Positions 1-6,437 of a stretch of DNA of 6,874 bases are shown here, one piece after another. Numbering within the stretch: the first letter of the stretch is position 1; each line of letters opens with the position of its first letter. Below the pieces are notes generated by a model, which saw only the letters and a list, made by a program, of their open reading frames with translations, did not search any database and was not told where the DNA came from. This DNA comes from Paracoccaceae bacterium (GTDB lineage Bacteria > Pseudomonadota > Alphaproteobacteria > Rhodobacterales > Rhodobacteraceae). The stretch lies in the NCBI GenBank assembly GCA_007131945.1, contig SLPP01000242.1, positions 1 through 6,874 on the forward strand, in the 5' to 3' direction. Both the position numbers and the translations under genes were made by a program.

Positions 1-27
1 GAGGGCGGCGACGGTCTTCTGGTCCAT
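1..27 (-). CDS. 5' end of an unidentified gene, truncated by the left edge
   Basis: Reading leftwards from position 27, an ATG opens nine codons (MDQKTVAAL) that run off the window. The start is supported by a strong Shine-Dalgarno AAGGAG at 40-35 on the minus strand, seven bases before the ATG. The gene is co-directional with the aminotransferase to its right but separated from it by a 209-bp spacer, so it probably has its own promoter (see 137-166). Nine residues are too few to assign a family, and no function is offered. Confidence 0.6.
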
Positions 28-136
28 GGGAACGCTCCTTGGGTGAGGAAAGTCCCCACAGAAGAATTCAAATCACCGCCCTCGCCAACCATTGTCGTGT
101 AGGTTGCATTGTGGTTAACGGGAGGAAATATTACCT

Positions 137-166
137 TTTATAACAATGACTTGCAAAAAAGTCCAA
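137..166 (-). promoter_or_regulatory. candidate sigma70-type promoter for the leftmost minus-strand gene
   Basis: On the minus strand, a TTGGAC (166-161) is followed after 18 bases by TATAAA (142-137). The -10 matches the consensus at five of six positions; the -35 only begins with the conserved TTG. The element sits in an AT-rich island (roughly 126-171) inside otherwise GC-rich DNA. A start near 130 would give a leader of about 100 nt before the ATG at 27. The -35 half overlaps the palindrome at 161-174, so a repressor or terminator function there would be coupled to this promoter. A plus-strand alternative (TTAACG 115-120, TATAAC 139-144, also 18 apart) exists but leads to no convincing gene. 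Confidence 0.35.
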
Positions 167-174
167 ATTTGGAC
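155..174 (-). terminator. candidate intrinsic terminator after the aminotransferase gene
   Basis: A perfect 14-bp palindrome, GTCCAAATTTGGAC (161-174), is followed on the minus strand immediately by six T residues (160-155). In RNA this can fold as a 5-bp stem (GUCCA/UGGAC) with an AAUU loop and a U6 tract, which is the layout of a rho-independent terminator. It lies about 60 bases after the stop of the aminotransferase gene, which is transcribed towards it. The stem is short, so termination may be weak. The same palindrome could instead be an operator, because it covers the candidate -35 of the next gene. Confidence 0.4.
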
Positions 175-181
175 GCCCCCT

Positions 182-213
182 CCTTTCGCGTCTCCTCACC
201 CGCCTCCGAAAGG
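182..213. repeat. inverted repeat, possible stem-loop 3' of the aminotransferase gene
   Basis: CCTTTCG (182-188) and CGAAAGG (207-213) are perfect 7-bp inverted repeats separated by 18 bases. They lie 24 bases beyond the aminotransferase stop codon on the transcript side. There is no adjacent T-run, so by itself this is not a standard intrinsic terminator; it could protect the 3' end or assist the T-tailed hairpin further on. A 7-bp repeat of this kind can also occur by chance. Confidence 0.25.
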
Positions 214-236
214 GGCAGCACTGGACCCCGCACCGC

Positions 237-1409
237 TCACCGCAGGGCCGCAAGCCGGTCCAGCAGGTCCCCGATCTGGCCGGTATCGGCATTGGCGAAG
301 GCGATGCGCAACTCGCGCGCCCCCTCGGCGGCGCCTTCAGGGCGGAACATCGTGCCCGGCAGCATCAGCACGCCCGCCTCGCGCAGGAGTCGCCGCGCGA
401 CCTCGGGCGCGGGGGCGTCGAACGGATGCCGGACATAGGCGAAATAGGCGCCGCAGCCCATCAGCTGCCAGCCGGGCAGGCGGCCAAATCCCTGGGTGAT
501 CGCCGCGCGCCGGCGCAGGATCTCGGCCCGTTCCCCCGCCAGCCAGTCGCCGAGGTTCTCGATCCCCCACAGTGCCCCCATCTGCCCGGGTCCCGAGGGG
601 CAGATCGTCACCGTGTCCAGCACCTTCTCGACCTGCGCCAGATGCCCTGCCGAGGCGAGGATGGCGCCGACACGGTGACCCGTCAGCCGATAGGCCTTGG
701 AAAAGGAATAGAGATGGATCAGCACCCGGTCCCAGTCCGGATCGGCGAACAGTCCGTGCGGCGGACCCTCCTGCGCGTGAAAGTCGCGATAGGTCTCGTC
801 GAGGATCAGCGCGACGCCGTGGCGCGCCGCGAGCCCGGCGAAGGCGGCGATCAGCTCCGGCGGGTACTCGACGCCGCCCGGGTTGTTTGGCGAGACGAGC
901 GTGATCGCGCGCGTCCGCGGCGTGAGAAGCCGCGCGCAGTGATCGGGATCGGGCAGCAGGTTGGCGCCGGTGGGCAGCGGGATGCAGTCGATACTCTGCA
1001 GGCTCAGCCACATCGCGTGGTTGAAATACCAGGGCATGGGCAGGATCACCGCGTCACCCGGCCCGGCGAGCGTGGCGATCGAGGCGCAGAAGGCTTGGTT
1101 GCAGCCCGAGGTAATGGAAACCTGTTCGGCCGCGACCGCCCCGCCATAGAGCGCGGCGCTGCGCCGGGCGAGCGCGGCGCGCAGCGCGTCATGGCCGAGA
1201 ACCGGGCCGTAGAGATGCAGCGAGGCATCCGCCTCGATCGCGCGGGCCATGGCGGCGCGCAGCGCGGTCGGCGGCGGGTCGACCGGGGCAGCTTGGCTGA
1301 GGTTCAGAAGCGGCAGCCCCTCGGGCAGCGTGGTCTCGCGCAACCAACGCCGCGCCTCCATCACCGGAGGGGCGAGCGTGGCGGCGACGGCGGGGTTGAG
1401 CGGCAGCAT
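237..1409 (-). CDS. PLP-dependent class I/II aminotransferase, substrate unknown
   Basis: This encodes a 390-residue cytosolic enzyme of the aspartate aminotransferase superfamily (fold type I), expected to transfer amino groups between an amino acid and a 2-oxoacid using pyridoxal phosphate. Landmarks run in family order: YGPVLGHDALRAAL (67-80), TSGCNQAF (100-107) for the cofactor phosphate region, the SPNNPGG turn (173-179), DETYRDF (204-210; Asp for the pyridine nitrogen, Tyr for the cofactor oxygen), SFSKAYRLTGHRVG with Schiff-base Lys238, and ELRIAFAN with substrate-carboxylate Arg368. Length is normal and the frame is intact. The ATG at 1409 is preceded by GGAGG (minus strand, 1419-1415) with a 5-base spacer, which decides the start. 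It diverges from the methyltransferase gene and shares a 105-bp spacer with it. No signal peptide or membrane segment is seen. The sequence does not tell me the substrate, so no symbol is given. Confidence 0.93.
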   Translation of the reverse strand: MLPLNPAVAATLAPPVMEARRWLRETTLPEGLPLLNLSQAAPVDPPPTALRAAMARAIEADASLHLYGPVLGHDALRAALARRSAALYGGAVAAEQVSITSGCNQAFCASIATLAGPGDAVILPMPWYFNHAMWLSLQSIDCIPLPTGANLLPDPDHCARLLTPRTRAITLVSPNNPGGVEYPPELIAAFAGLAARHGVALILDETYRDFHAQEGPPHGLFADPDWDRVLIHLYSFSKAYRLTGHRVGAILASAGHLAQVEKVLDTVTICPSGPGQMGALWGIENLGDWLAGERAEILRRRAAITQGFGRLPGWQLMGCGAYFAYVRHPFDAPAPEVARRLLREAGVLMLPGTMFRPEGAAEGARELRIAFANADTGQIGDLLDRLAALR

Positions 1410-1514
1410 CCGGGCCTCCGGTTTTCGGCCGCGCCAAGGTGCCCCAGCGACGCGGCGGGAGCAACCGGGCCGGGAAGGCTTGCCAAGGCCGCGATACTGG
1501 CGCAGTCAGGCACC
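1410..1514. promoter_or_regulatory. divergent spacer between aminotransferase and methyltransferase genes
   Basis: This 105-bp spacer must hold the promoters of both divergent genes unless they are expressed from outside. It contains the aminotransferase Shine-Dalgarno (complement of 1415-1419). On the plus strand a weak -10-like GATACT (1493-1498) lies 16 bases before the methyltransferase ATG, but I find no matching -35 at the usual distance. On the minus strand no good -35/-10 pair is visible. The region is GC-rich and has no evident operator palindrome. Confidence 0.3.
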
Positions 1515-2690
1515 ATGACCCCCGCCGCCCGCCAATCCGCCGGCATCGCGATCATCGACCGGATTCTCGCGGGCGAGCCGGCCGAGGCGGCACTGACGCG
1601 TTGGGCCCGTGGCGCGCGCTACGCGGGTTCGGGCGACCGCGACGCGGTGCGCGACTGGGTCTTCCGCGCGCTGCGCCAGCGCCGCTCGGCCCGCGCATGG
1701 TCGGGGGCGGAGGCCGAGAGCGGGCGTGCGCTGATGCTGGGCATGCTGCGCATGGATGGCATGCGGCCCGAGGGCTGGACCGGCAAGCATCACGCGCCCG
1801 CTCCCCTGACCGAAGCCGAAGCCTCGAGCCTCTCCGCGCCGCCGCCCGTGCTCTCGCGCGGCGAGGCCGGCGACATCCCCGACTGGATGCTCCCCCTCTT
1901 CGATGCCGCCCTCGGCGCGCAAGCGGATACTGTGCTGAAGTGCCTGCGCGAGCGGGCGCCGGTCTTCGTGCGGGTTCACGCGCGCCGCGCACAGGTTGCC
2001 GAGGTGATCGCCGAACTTGCAACCGCGGGGATCACCGCCGCGCCGCATCCGCTGGCCCGACAGGCGCTTCAACTCGAGGGAGCAACGCGGCGGCTGAAGC
2101 AGACCGCGGCCTTCGCCGAAGGGCGAGTGGAGTTGCAGGATCTGGCCAGCCAGGCGGTTACCGAGACGATGGCGGCGCATCTGCCGGCGGGGGGCTCGGT
2201 CCTCGATTACTGCGCCGGAGGCGGAGGCAAGGCGCTGGCGCTGGCGGCCATGGGCTTTGCGGTCAGCGCGCATGATGCCGATCCGCGGCGGATGCGTGGC
2301 CTCCTGCCGCGCGCCGAGCGGGCAGGCGACCGCGTGGCGCTTGTCGAGACGCCGCGCCGGAACTGGCCCTGCGTGCTGGCCGATGTGCCCTGTTCGGGTT
2401 CGGGCAGCTGGCGCCGCGCGCCCGAAGCGAAATGGCGTCTGACACCAGGCCGGTTGGCGGCCTTGCAGGCGACACAGGACGCGATTCTGACCCGCTGCGC
2501 CGACCTGGTCGCACCCGGCGGGCTTTTGGCCTTCGCGACCTGCTCGCTCTTTCGCGAAGAGAACGCCGAGCGCATCGCCGCGTTCCACGATCACCTGCCG
2601 GGCTGGTCCGAGATCGCACAGCATGTCTGGACTCCGCTCGATGACGGCGATGGCTTCTTCCTGTCGCTCCTGCGCCGAGCTTCGACGTGA
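1515..2690 (+). CDS. rsmB: RsmB-family rRNA (cytosine-C5) methyltransferase
   Basis: This 391-residue protein is predicted to transfer a methyl group from S-adenosylmethionine to C5 of a cytosine in 16S rRNA (C967 for the E. coli enzyme). The N-terminal ~130 residues, helical and starting MTPAARQSAGIAIIDRILAG, occupy the place of the NusB-like domain. The Rossmann core follows: LQDLASQAV (207-215), the SAM loop VLDYCAGGGGK (229-239), HDADPRR (253-259), motif IV DVPCSGSG with Cys293, and motif VI TCS with Cys343. Both cysteines of the m5C mechanism (one for product release, one nucleophile) are present. The protein is shorter than E. coli RsmB (429), mainly N-terminally. The frame stays open far upstream, but that stretch lies antisense to the aminotransferase; ATG 1515 begins the family-like sequence. 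The Shine-Dalgarno is weak. The exact target base is inferred; other RsmB/NOP2 paralogues remain possible. Confidence 0.88.
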   Translation: MTPAARQSAGIAIIDRILAGEPAEAALTRWARGARYAGSGDRDAVRDWVFRALRQRRSARAWSGAEAESGRALMLGMLRMDGMRPEGWTGKHHAPAPLTEAEASSLSAPPPVLSRGEAGDIPDWMLPLFDAALGAQADTVLKCLRERAPVFVRVHARRAQVAEVIAELATAGITAAPHPLARQALQLEGATRRLKQTAAFAEGRVELQDLASQAVTETMAAHLPAGGSVLDYCAGGGGKALALAAMGFAVSAHDADPRRMRGLLPRAERAGDRVALVETPRRNWPCVLADVPCSGSGSWRRAPEAKWRLTPGRLAALQATQDAILTRCADLVAPGGLLAFATCSLFREENAERIAAFHDHLPGWSEIAQHVWTPLDDGDGFFLSLLRRAST

Positions 2691-2709
2691 CCGAACGGCG
2701 GCATTCGCG

Positions 2710-2724
2710 TTAACCATTTGTTAT
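2710..2724 (+). promoter_or_regulatory. candidate CtrA-binding site upstream of cckA
   Basis: The sequence TTAACCATTTGTTAT matches the CtrA consensus TTAA-N7-TTAA at seven of eight fixed positions with exactly seven bases between the halves. The left part, TTAACCAT, also equals the well-known CtrA half-site. It lies 20 bases after the methyltransferase stop and about 30 bases before the likely cckA start, in a short AT-rich patch of GC-rich DNA. CtrA is the response regulator at the end of the CckA-ChpT relay, so a site here would make a feedback loop. No clear -10 hexamer accompanies it, and binding is inferred from sequence only. Confidence 0.5.
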
Positions 2725-2753
2725 CCATTTTTCTGGCAGAGCAGGAACGAGGG

Positions 2754-5357
2754 GTGAACCGAAAGGTGGCGCGCGTGTCTTCCGCGAGCACTTCGATGGC
2801 CGCAGGGTCGGGCCTTGACGGCGCCCGACCTGCGCCGGCTGCGCCCTCGATCTGGCGTTCGACCGTGTTGCTACTCGCGCGATTGGGGGCGATCGCTTGG
2901 CTCTTCGCATTCGTCGCAGCCGCGGCGCTCGCCGCCGCGATTCTGGCAGGCGGCGGGCTCGCCAGCATGGTGCTGCTGTCGATCGGCAGCACGCTGCTGC
3001 TGCTTGCGATCGGCGCCGCATGGGCGCGCCGGCGCCAGCATACAGGATTGGCCGAACTCGCCACGCGAATCGCCACGCTTACCCGGCATGATCCTGATCC
3101 GGTGATCCTTACCGGCTTCGACGGCGAGCTGCGCGCGCGAAACGCCGCGGCCAACACTGCAAAGGGCGAGGATGGCGCTGCCCTTTCGGTACTTCTTTCG
3201 ACCTGGTGCGCTGAGCCCGATGCAGTCATCGCCGCGATGACGGGCGAGGTGCGGCTCAAGGGGTATGCGCTGCGCGACTTCACGCGGCCGGGTGACGCCC
3301 TGCGCGTCTCGGCCTTCCGGATCGAGACCGATGCCGAGGAGACCGGCGCCGAAGGACTTCTGGTCTGGCGCTTCGCGCGCGGGGCGCGCGACCGGCCGCG
3401 GGCGGTCGACGCGCTGGGGTTGCCGGTTCTGACGCTCGGCCCTGACGGCACACCGGTCGCCGCCAACGGCTCGATGCAACGCTACCTAGACTGGTCGCCC
3501 GTAGACGCGACGCCGCCACCCGAACCGGTACGCGCCTTCCTCGCCGACGGGATCGGTGGTATCGCCGCAGGCAACTGCCGGACGGTCCGGTTGCCGGTCG
3601 CCGGCGAAAGCGTCACCTGCCTCGCCTTTGCTGTCTCCGGCCATGACGGGCAGCTCGATGTCGTGTTCCTGCCGCTGTGGCTCAGCGCCCAGGGCAAGAC
3701 GCCAACTGCGCGACCCGATTTCGACGACCTGCCGGTGGCGCTGATGCAACTTGGGCCGGACGGGCGGATCGAGGCCACGAACCGGCTGGCGCGGATGCTG
3801 CTCGGCCTCGCCCCGGGAGAGGAGCGCTTCTTCTGGGAAGTCGTCGAAGGGCTGGGGCGGCCGGTTGCCGACTGGTTCGAGGATGCCCGCGCCGGTCGCG
3901 TGCTCAACCGCCCGGAAGTGCTGAGCGCGACGCTGCCGGCGCAGGAGACCTTCGTGCAGATCACCCTGCGCCGCGCCGCCGGGCCGGCAGCCGAGCAGCG
4001 GCTCGTCGCGGTGATCACCGATGCGACAGAACTGAAGTCGCTCGAGGCGCGCTTCGTGCAGAGCCAGAAGATGCAGGCTATCGGCCAGCTTGCGGGCGGG
4101 ATCGCGCATGACTTCAACAACCTGCTCACCGCGATATCGGGTCATTGCGACCTCTTGCTGCTCAACCGCGATCACTTCGACCCCGATTACGCCGACCTGA
4201 CGCAGATCCAGCAGAACACCAACCGCGCCGCGGCACTGGTGCGCCAGCTTCTGGCTTTTTCGCGCAAGCAGACGCTCAAGCCCGAACTTCTGTCACTGGA
4301 AAGCCTCCTCGAGGAACTCACCCATCTGCTCACCCGGCTGGTGGGCGAGCGGATCACGCTCACGCTCGATCACGACGACACGCTTGGCGTGATCCGGGCT
4401 GATCGGCGGCAGCTCGAACAGGTGATCATGAACCTCGTGGTCAATGCCCGCGACGCGATGCCGATGGGCGGCGAGATCCGGATCGAGACGCGCGGCGCAC
4501 GGCTCAGTGCCGAGACCGAACTCGGCCGGGTCCGTCTGCCGCCCGGTGACTATGCCGTGATCCGGGTGATCGACGAGGGCGTCGGCATTCCGGCCGACCT
4601 GATCGACAAGGTGTTCGAACCCTTCTTCACTACCAAGCGCACCGGTGAGGGCACCGGGCTCGGCCTGTCGACGGCCTATGGCATCGTCAAGCAGATGGGC
4701 GGCTATATCTTCGCCGATTCAATCGAGGGGGCGGGCACGACCTTCTCGCTCTACTTCGCGATGGAGCCCGGCACGTGTCGGCCCGTGGTCGAGTCCGGAC
4801 GGGATCCCGCCGCGCTGGCGCAGCATGCCGAGCCACCGGCGCGCGCCGGACGCTCACCCTGCCCACCGGAGGACGTCGCCGGCGCCGAACCACCCGCGCC
4901 GGTGGCGGCGCAGGAAATGGTCCCGGAGGGTCTCCGCGTCGGTGCGATCGTTCTTCTGGTCGAGGATGAGGCACCGGTGCGCGCCTTCGCCGCGCGCGCG
5001 CTCAGGATCCAGGGCTACCAGGTAATCGAGGCCGAGAGCGGCGAGCAGGCGCTCGAATTCCTCGCCGATACCGAGCTGCGTGTCGACGTCTTCGTAACCG
5101 ATGTCGTGATGCCCGGCCTCGACGGGCCGGGCTGGGTCGCCGAGGCGATCAAGGTGCGGCCAGGCACGCCGGTCGTCTTCATCTCGGGCTATACCGAGGA
5201 CACGGTCAGCGCCGGCCTCGCGCGCACGCCGCGTTCGGTCTTCCTGGGCAAGCCTTTCTCGCTCGAGCAGCTCAGCACGGCGATCGGTACCCTGCTCGCC
5301 GAATGGCCGCCTGGCGAGCGACGGCTGAAGGTCATCACCTCGGATCGTACCGGCTGA
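2754..5357 (+). CDS. cckA: hybrid sensor histidine kinase CckA
   Basis: CckA is the membrane kinase/phosphatase that feeds the phosphotransferase ChpT and thereby CtrA, controlling cell cycle, motility and, in Rhodobacterales, gene transfer agents. From GTG 2754 it has 867 residues: two transmembrane helices (about 41-62 and 68-88), three PAS-like modules (about 112-215, 219-315, 322-430), and the dimerisation helix FVQSQKMQAIGQLAGGIAHDF with phosphorylated His452. The ATPase domain shows N box NLVVNARDAM (560-569), G1 DEGVG (607-611), FEPFFTTK (621-628) and GEGTGLGLS (631-639). After a Pro/Ala-rich linker (about 665-725), a receiver domain carries VEDE (736-739), phospho-acceptor Asp783, Ser811 and Lys833. 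All catalytic residues are present. The start is uncertain: GTG 2754 has AGGA at 2743-2746 with 7-base spacing, GTG 2775 has AAGGTGG at 2763-2769, and ATG 2796 has no clear Shine-Dalgarno. A TTG at 2718 falls inside the CtrA-like box and is unlikely. Confidence 0.92.
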   Translation: MNRKVARVSSASTSMAAGSGLDGARPAPAAPSIWRSTVLLLARLGAIAWLFAFVAAAALAAAILAGGGLASMVLLSIGSTLLLLAIGAAWARRRQHTGLAELATRIATLTRHDPDPVILTGFDGELRARNAAANTAKGEDGAALSVLLSTWCAEPDAVIAAMTGEVRLKGYALRDFTRPGDALRVSAFRIETDAEETGAEGLLVWRFARGARDRPRAVDALGLPVLTLGPDGTPVAANGSMQRYLDWSPVDATPPPEPVRAFLADGIGGIAAGNCRTVRLPVAGESVTCLAFAVSGHDGQLDVVFLPLWLSAQGKTPTARPDFDDLPVALMQLGPDGRIEATNRLARMLLGLAPGEERFFWEVVEGLGRPVADWFEDARAGRVLNRPEVLSATLPAQETFVQITLRRAAGPAAEQRLVAVITDATELKSLEARFVQSQKMQAIGQLAGGIAHDFNNLLTAISGHCDLLLLNRDHFDPDYADLTQIQQNTNRAAALVRQLLAFSRKQTLKPELLSLESLLEELTHLLTRLVGERITLTLDHDDTLGVIRADRRQLEQVIMNLVVNARDAMPMGGEIRIETRGARLSAETELGRVRLPPGDYAVIRVIDEGVGIPADLIDKVFEPFFTTKRTGEGTGLGLSTAYGIVKQMGGYIFADSIEGAGTTFSLYFAMEPGTCRPVVESGRDPAALAQHAEPPARAGRSPCPPEDVAGAEPPAPVAAQEMVPEGLRVGAIVLLVEDEAPVRAFAARALRIQGYQVIEAESGEQALEFLADTELRVDVFVTDVVMPGLDGPGWVAEAIKVRPGTPVVFISGYTEDTVSAGLARTPRSVFLGKPFSLEQLSTAIGTLLAEWPPGERRLKVITSDRTG

Positions 5358-5369
5358 CCGGCACGCCCA

Positions 5370-5398
5370 TTGCACCACGCCGCACTCCTGCCTAGAAC
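5370..5398 (+). promoter_or_regulatory. candidate promoter of cobT-cobS
   Basis: In the 66-bp gap after cckA, TTGCAC (5370-5375) and TAGAAC (5393-5398) are separated by exactly 17 bases. The -35 keeps the essential TTG, and the -10 matches four of six consensus bases. Transcription would begin near 5405, giving a leader of about 19 nt that still contains the cobT Shine-Dalgarno AGGAG (5411-5415). The gap is too short for a cobalamin riboswitch and shows none of its layout. Read-through from cckA is also possible, because no terminator is visible between the genes. Confidence 0.4.
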
Positions 5399-5423
5399 CG
5401 CGCGATGAGCAGGAGACTGCCGC

Positions 5424-6437
5424 ATGGATACCGCCACCACCTTGCACGACCGCATCCGGCAGACCATCAACAGTCGGACGAAGCCGCCCGGCTCGCTCGG
5501 CCTCCTCGAGGCGCTGGCGGTACAGATCGCCGTGTTGCAGAGCACGATTGCGCCACGCATGGAGCGCTGCACGCTCATCATTTTCGCCGCCGATCACGGC
5601 ATTGCACGCGCCGGAGTTTCGGCGTTCCCACAGGCGGTCACCCGGCAGATGGTGCTGAATTTCCTCTCCGGCGGAGCGGCGGCGAATGTCTTTGCCCGCA
5701 GCGTCGGTGTCGATTTGCAGGTGGTCGATGCAGGGGTTGCCGGCGCGCCAATCGAAAATCCGGGCCTGATCCGGCGGCGGCTGGGCGCGGGAACGGCGAA
5801 CTTCCTCGATGCGCCTGCGATGTCGCCGGAACAGGCCGCGCGCGCGCTCGATGACGGCGCCGCGATCGCGCGGGCGACGGCCGGCGAGGCACTGGCCTTC
5901 GGCGAGATGGGGATCGGCAACACGGCGACCGCGGCGGCACTTGCGCACAAGCTCACCGGCCTGCCGCTCGAGCGGCTCGTCGGGCGGGGTGCGGGGCTCG
6001 ACGATGCCGCGCTTGCTCGCAAACTCTCCACTCTGCAGCGTGCCTGCGCCCGGGTGCCGGGCATTCTGCCCGCCGAGCGTGCAATGGCCGAGTACGGCGG
6101 CTTCGAGATCGTGATGATGGCCGGTGCGATGCGCGCCGGCGCGCAGGCGGGGCGGCTGGTCCTGGTCGATGGTTTCATCGCTACCGCGGCGGCGAGCCTC
6201 GCGCTGGCGCTCGACCCCGCGGTCCGGCCGGCGCTCGTCTTCGCCCATCGCTCGGCCGAGGCGGGCCACGGTGTGCTGCTCGACCGGCTGCGCGCGCGGC
6301 CGCTGCTGGATCTGGAAATGCGTCTGGGTGAGGGCACCGGCGCGCTACTTGCCTGGCCGCTGGTTCAGGCGGCATCGCGGATGATGACCGAGATGGCGAG
6401 CTTCGCCGAGGCAGGCGTCTCGAACGGCACTGCCTGA
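5424..6437 (+). CDS. cobT: nicotinate-nucleotide:dimethylbenzimidazole phosphoribosyltransferase CobT
   Basis: This cytosolic enzyme moves the phosphoribosyl group of nicotinate mononucleotide onto 5,6-dimethylbenzimidazole. It yields alpha-ribazole 5'-phosphate for the lower ligand of cobalamin (the CobU step in the naming of the aerobic Pseudomonas pathway). The 337-residue length is close to Salmonella CobT (356). Family motifs seen are TKPPGSLG (19-26), AADHGIA (55-61), GGAAANVF, GEMGIGNTATAAA beginning at residue 160 with Glu161 in the place of Salmonella Glu174, GRGAG, and LGEGTGA with Glu303, the expected catalytic base (Salmonella Glu317). The ATG is preceded by AGGAG with an 8-base spacer. 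Its stop TGA shares one base with the cobS ATG, so the two are probably translationally coupled. An overlapping out-of-frame ATG at 5405 is a shadow. The frame is intact and the assignment is firm. Confidence 0.96.
   Translation: MDTATTLHDRIRQTINSRTKPPGSLGLLEALAVQIAVLQSTIAPRMERCTLIIFAADHGIARAGVSAFPQAVTRQMVLNFLSGGAAANVFARSVGVDLQVVDAGVAGAPIENPGLIRRRLGAGTANFLDAPAMSPEQAARALDDGAAIARATAGEALAFGEMGIGNTATAAALAHKLTGLPLERLVGRGAGLDDAALARKLSTLQRACARVPGILPAERAMAEYGGFEIVMMAGAMRAGAQAGRLVLVDGFIATAAASLALALDPAVRPALVFAHRSAEAGHGVLLDRLRARPLLDLEMRLGEGTGALLAWPLVQAASRMMTEMASFAEAGVSNGTA

Noticed and set aside
111..118. Minus-strand TTAACCAC resembling a CtrA half-site in the left spacer
   Set aside because: It has one mismatch to the half-site, and the position seven bases on reads GCAA rather than TTAA, so it is not a full site.
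109..499. Short plus-strand frames starting in the left spacer, with a plus-strand promoter-like pair at 115-144
   Set aside because: The frames run antisense into the end of the aminotransferase, have no family features, and no T-tailed terminator would end a small RNA on this strand.
426..1514. Plus-strand frame open for over 1 kb upstream of, and continuous with, the methyltransferase
   Set aside because: It lies opposite the aminotransferase gene, encodes an Arg/Gly-rich low-complexity sequence with no family resemblance, and recognisable RsmB sequence begins only at ATG 1515. Long antisense frames are expected in high-GC DNA.
1506..2717. Minus-strand frame of 403 codons opposite the methyltransferase
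   Set aside because: It is a shadow of rsmB: the plus strand carries every catalytic motif, while this translation is low-complexity and Arg-rich.
2591..3466. Minus-strand frame of 291 codons opposite the 5' part of cckA
   Set aside because: It is rich in Ser, Arg and Ala with no recognisable domain, and overlaps clearly coding sequence for the CckA membrane and PAS regions.
5405..5854. Overlapping ATG frame starting 19 bp before cobT, possible leader peptide
   Set aside because: It is out of frame with cobT, lacks a Shine-Dalgarno at a suitable distance, and shows only His/Arg/Pro-rich shadow sequence through the cobT gene.
4854..6269. Minus-strand frame of 471 codons opposite the end of cckA and most of cobT
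   Set aside because: It is a mirror of two strongly conserved plus-strand genes, is rich in Arg, Ala and Gly without motifs, and has no credible ribosome binding site or domain.
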